DNA from: Fen-999 sp044220545
Lineage (GTDB): Bacteria; Pseudomonadota; Gammaproteobacteria; Burkholderiales; Rhodocyclaceae
DNA: 64,000 nt
Direction of reading: 5' to 3'
Assembly (NCBI GenBank): GCA_044220545.1
Contig: JBGAQX010000002.1
Coordinates: forward strand, 186,001-250,000
Below the pieces are notes generated by a model, which worked only from the letters and a program-made list of their open reading frames with translations, was not told the origin of the DNA and did no database searches. Made by a program: the position numbers and the translations under genes. Below are positions 62,543 to 64,000 of the stretch, one piece after another (positions within the stretch are counted from its first letter, which is position 1; each line of letters begins with the position of its first letter).

Positions 62543-62743
62543 ATGCAGACCCTGACACCTTCCTATCGCTGTGCCCTCGGGCGTGGCACGTCGCGGGAGG
62601 ATCCGGAAGCGATCAAGCGGGAGGGCTGGCGTGATCAGCGCATTCTGGTGGTGGCTGCCAACGACGATCGACTGGACTTTGTCGAGCGTGAATTCATCCG
62701 GCAACTGGGCGAACGACTGTACGGGGAGAAGCGTCGTGGATAA
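62543..62743 (+). CDS. Small phage protein of unknown function
   Basis: A 66-residue basic protein ('GWRDQRILVVAANDDRLDFV'). It starts one base after the resolvase stop (after GGAGGTG) and overlaps the next gene by eight bases. No family recognised. Confidence 0.68.
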   Translation: MQTLTPSYRCALGRGTSREDPEAIKREGWRDQRILVVAANDDRLDFVEREFIRQLGERLYGEKRRG

Positions 62744-63125
62744 GTGGACAGCAGAAGATGTGGCAGCCCGGTTTATCGAGGCGGCCGAAACTGGACGGCG
62801 TCTCCCTCGCGTCAAGGTGCAGGGCTACTTCAATGTCTGGCCGGCTTTCGTGCGTGACAACTGGGAGAACTACTCGGCGGATGAATCGGCGCACCTTCAT
62901 CTGCCTCCCACCCCAGAAGCCATCGACCGCATGATGGAGACGATGCGCTGGGTGCAGTGGCTGGAGGTCGAGCAACGGCATCTGGTCTGGATGCGCGCCA
63001 AGCATTACGAGTGGCGGGATATCTGTCGGCGTGTCGGCTGCTGTCGCATGACGGCCTGGCGTCACTGGCAGAAGGCACTGGCGAATGTAGCCGACCGGCT
63101 AAACAACGGCGTGAAGGTGGTTTAG
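62736..63125 (+). CDS. DUF6362-like phage protein
   Basis: A 129-residue protein. 'RLPRVKVQGYFNVWPAFVRD' then 'RMMETMRWVQWLEVEQRHLV' and 'RDICRRVGCCRMTAWRHWQK' match phage DUF6362 proteins, whose C-terminal part is a helix-turn-helix. It may be a late regulator or terminase-related factor. The start GTG 62736 has GGGGAG upstream. It is the last gene of the operon begun at 54638. Confidence 0.82.
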   Translation: MDKWTAEDVAARFIEAAETGRRLPRVKVQGYFNVWPAFVRDNWENYSADESAHLHLPPTPEAIDRMMETMRWVQWLEVEQRHLVWMRAKHYEWRDICRRVGCCRMTAWRHWQKALANVADRLNNGVKVV

Positions 63126-63142
63126 CAATATTGAGCAATATT
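63124..63142. repeat. AGCAATATT direct repeat
   Basis: AGCAATATT at 63124-63132 and 63134-63142, one helical turn apart and starting within the stop codon of the previous gene. The spacing suits a dimeric protein site. Confidence 0.5.
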
Positions 63143-63365
63143 TCCGGACAGTGCTGGCATTTGCAGTGAATTGCTGGACTGTGGCGGAATCGGGGTGTTA
63201 CATCGTAGGCGGATTTTCAGTATCTTTGCGCCATGATCTGGATAGCGGTGTGGGCAGCGCGCTCACATCGCTGTTCAGACAGAAATTCGACGGGTCCTTC
63301 CTGTCAAAAAACCAATGCGGGGGGCGCGAGCGCGGCATTTCGCTACCGTCTGACCGCAAATTGAG

Positions 63366-63412
63366 GTTACCAGTTACCACCCTGGTTACCACCTGAATCG
63401 AGTTACCACCCC
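63366..63412. repeat. GTTACCA repeat array
   Basis: GTTACCA at 63366, 63373, 63385 and 63402; the last three continue as GTTACCACC or GTTACCACCC. It resembles the TGCCACCC array at 54546-54587. Confidence 0.6.
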
Positions 63413-63420
63413 AATTACGA

Positions 63421-63442
63421 CCCGCCCCTTTGGCGGGTTTTT
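63421..63442 (+). terminator. Intrinsic terminator before methyltransferase gene
   Basis: CCCGCC (63421-63426), loop CCTTT, GGCGGG (63432-63437), TTTTT. It ends transcripts entering from the left, so the next gene needs its own start or antitermination. Confidence 0.8.
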
Positions 63443-63450
63443 GCATTCCT

Positions 63451-64000
63451 ATGACCGAACAACTGCGCATCGAGTATCGCAAGATCGAGACGCTGATCCC
63501 TTTTGCCCGCAATCCGCGCACGCACTCCGAGGCGCAGATCGCCAAGCTCGCCTCCAGCATTGTCGAGTTCGGCTGGACACAGCCCATCCTCGTCGACGGC
63601 AGCAACGGCATCATTGCCGGTCATGGCCGTCTGGCGGCTGCGCGCAAGCTGGATCTGCTCGAAGTACCGGTGATTGAACTCGGTCACCTCTCGCCAGCAC
63701 AAAAACGGGCCTATGTGATCGCCGACAATCGACTGGCACTGGACGCAGGGTGGGACGAGGAATTGCTGTCGTTGGAACTGGCCGAGTTGTCGGAGTCGGG
63801 GTACGAGCTGACCATGACTGGCTTCACCAACGAGGAGATCGAGGAACTGCTGGTCGGTGCCGAGCAGGCATTGCAGGACGAGTCCTCGGCCGACACCGAA
63901 GAGGATGCCGCCGACGATGTGCCGGAGGCGCCATCGAACCCGGTATCGCGTCCAGGCGATGTCTGGCAGATCGGCGCGCATCGCGTCATCTGTGGCGATG
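63451..64000 (+). CDS. ParB-domain DNA methyltransferase (partial, runs off window)
   Basis: The first 183 residues of a phage ParB/Srx plus DNA methyltransferase fusion. ParB-N features are 'LIPFARNPRTHSEAQIAKLA', 'GWTQPILVDGSNGIIAGHGR' and 'VIADNRLALDAGWDEELLSL'. An acidic linker is followed by 'PGDVWQIGAHRVICGD', which is the usual lead-in to a DNA N-methylase domain in this family. The catalytic motif lies beyond the window. It starts nine bases after the terminator's T-run. Confidence 0.88.
   Translation, partial: MTEQLRIEYRKIETLIPFARNPRTHSEAQIAKLASSIVEFGWTQPILVDGSNGIIAGHGRLAAARKLDLLEVPVIELGHLSPAQKRAYVIADNRLALDAGWDEELLSLELAELSESGYELTMTGFTNEEIEELLVGAEQALQDESSADTEEDAADDVPEAPSNPVSRPGDVWQIGAHRVICGD

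Larger units (their letters stand above)
63126..63450. other. Gene-free leader with repeats and terminator
   Basis: 325 bases with no credible gene. It contains the AGCAATATT repeat, a GTTACCA array (63366-63412) and a terminator (63421-63442) directly before the ParB/methyltransferase gene. A small transcript ending at that terminator is possible, but no promoter was found. Confidence 0.7.

Overview
The window looks like a chromosomal segment of a GC-rich betaproteobacterium, most likely a sulfur-oxidising Rhodocyclales/Nitrosomonadales relative. The reasons are an oxidative-type dsrA with TusA- and DsrC-like accessory genes, a surE-pcm-nlpD-rpoS block, dapA-bamC, and the overall gene style. 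No sequence search was possible; family calls rest on motifs read directly from the translations.

Layout. (1) 1-4900: dsrA on the minus strand diverges from a six-gene plus-strand sulfur accessory operon: a small conserved protein, a Cas6/Cmx6-like RAMP protein with no CRISPR locus in the window, a tandem TusA protein, a DsrC-like protein lacking the C-terminal cysteine, an unknown helical protein and a TauD-type dioxygenase. (2) 4900-16200: a signalling region. A minus-strand operon (periplasmic binding protein, hybrid kinase, diguanylate cyclase) diverges from a plus-strand set (TonB receptor, broken yfiR, hybrid kinase, second TonB receptor). (3) 16200-17730: lrgB-lrgA, a small lipoprotein and a strong terminator. 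(4) 17750-27670: a complete fatty-acid degradation operon on the minus strand (psrA-like tetR, fadE, fadI, fadJ-like, fadL, a chalcone-isomerase-fold protein, fadD). It has a readable promoter and a PsrA-type operator. (5) 27780-31220: surE, pcm, nlpD and rpoS. Two identical 80-bp repeats sit between surE and pcm, and the second supplies the pcm ribosome-binding site. (6) 31250-36140: moxR, DUF58, tgpA and mltB on the minus strand. (7) 36250-47880: housekeeping genes (histone-deacetylase family, dapA, bamC, ferredoxin-NADP reductase, a metallo-beta-lactamase-fold protein, a Met-rich lipoprotein, a JmjC-type oxygenase, rlmD, tRNA-Ser(UGA), queD, a radical SAM protein, an XRE regulator and lysC).

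(8) From tRNA-Ser(GCU) at 47922 the window becomes accessory. An araC regulator and a SnoaL-like protein lie between two diverged ~200-bp direct repeats. A four-gene module of unknown function follows (50921-53753), then a parDE toxin-antitoxin pair with its operator. Next is a tightly packed phage early/replication operon (54638-63125): excisionase-type HTH, BRO antirepressor, Sak4-like ATPase, DUF669-like and Cas4-like proteins, primase-helicase and RuvC-like resolvase. The window ends inside a ParB-domain DNA methyltransferase. No integrase, structural or lysis gene is inside the window, so the prophage or its remnant continues to the right.

The regions most worth following up are the sulfur accessory operon with its orphan Cas6-like and unusual DsrC-like proteins, the unknown four-gene module next to tRNA-Ser, and the non-coding repeats in the phage region (a possible origin at 61954-62052 and two related CCACC arrays).
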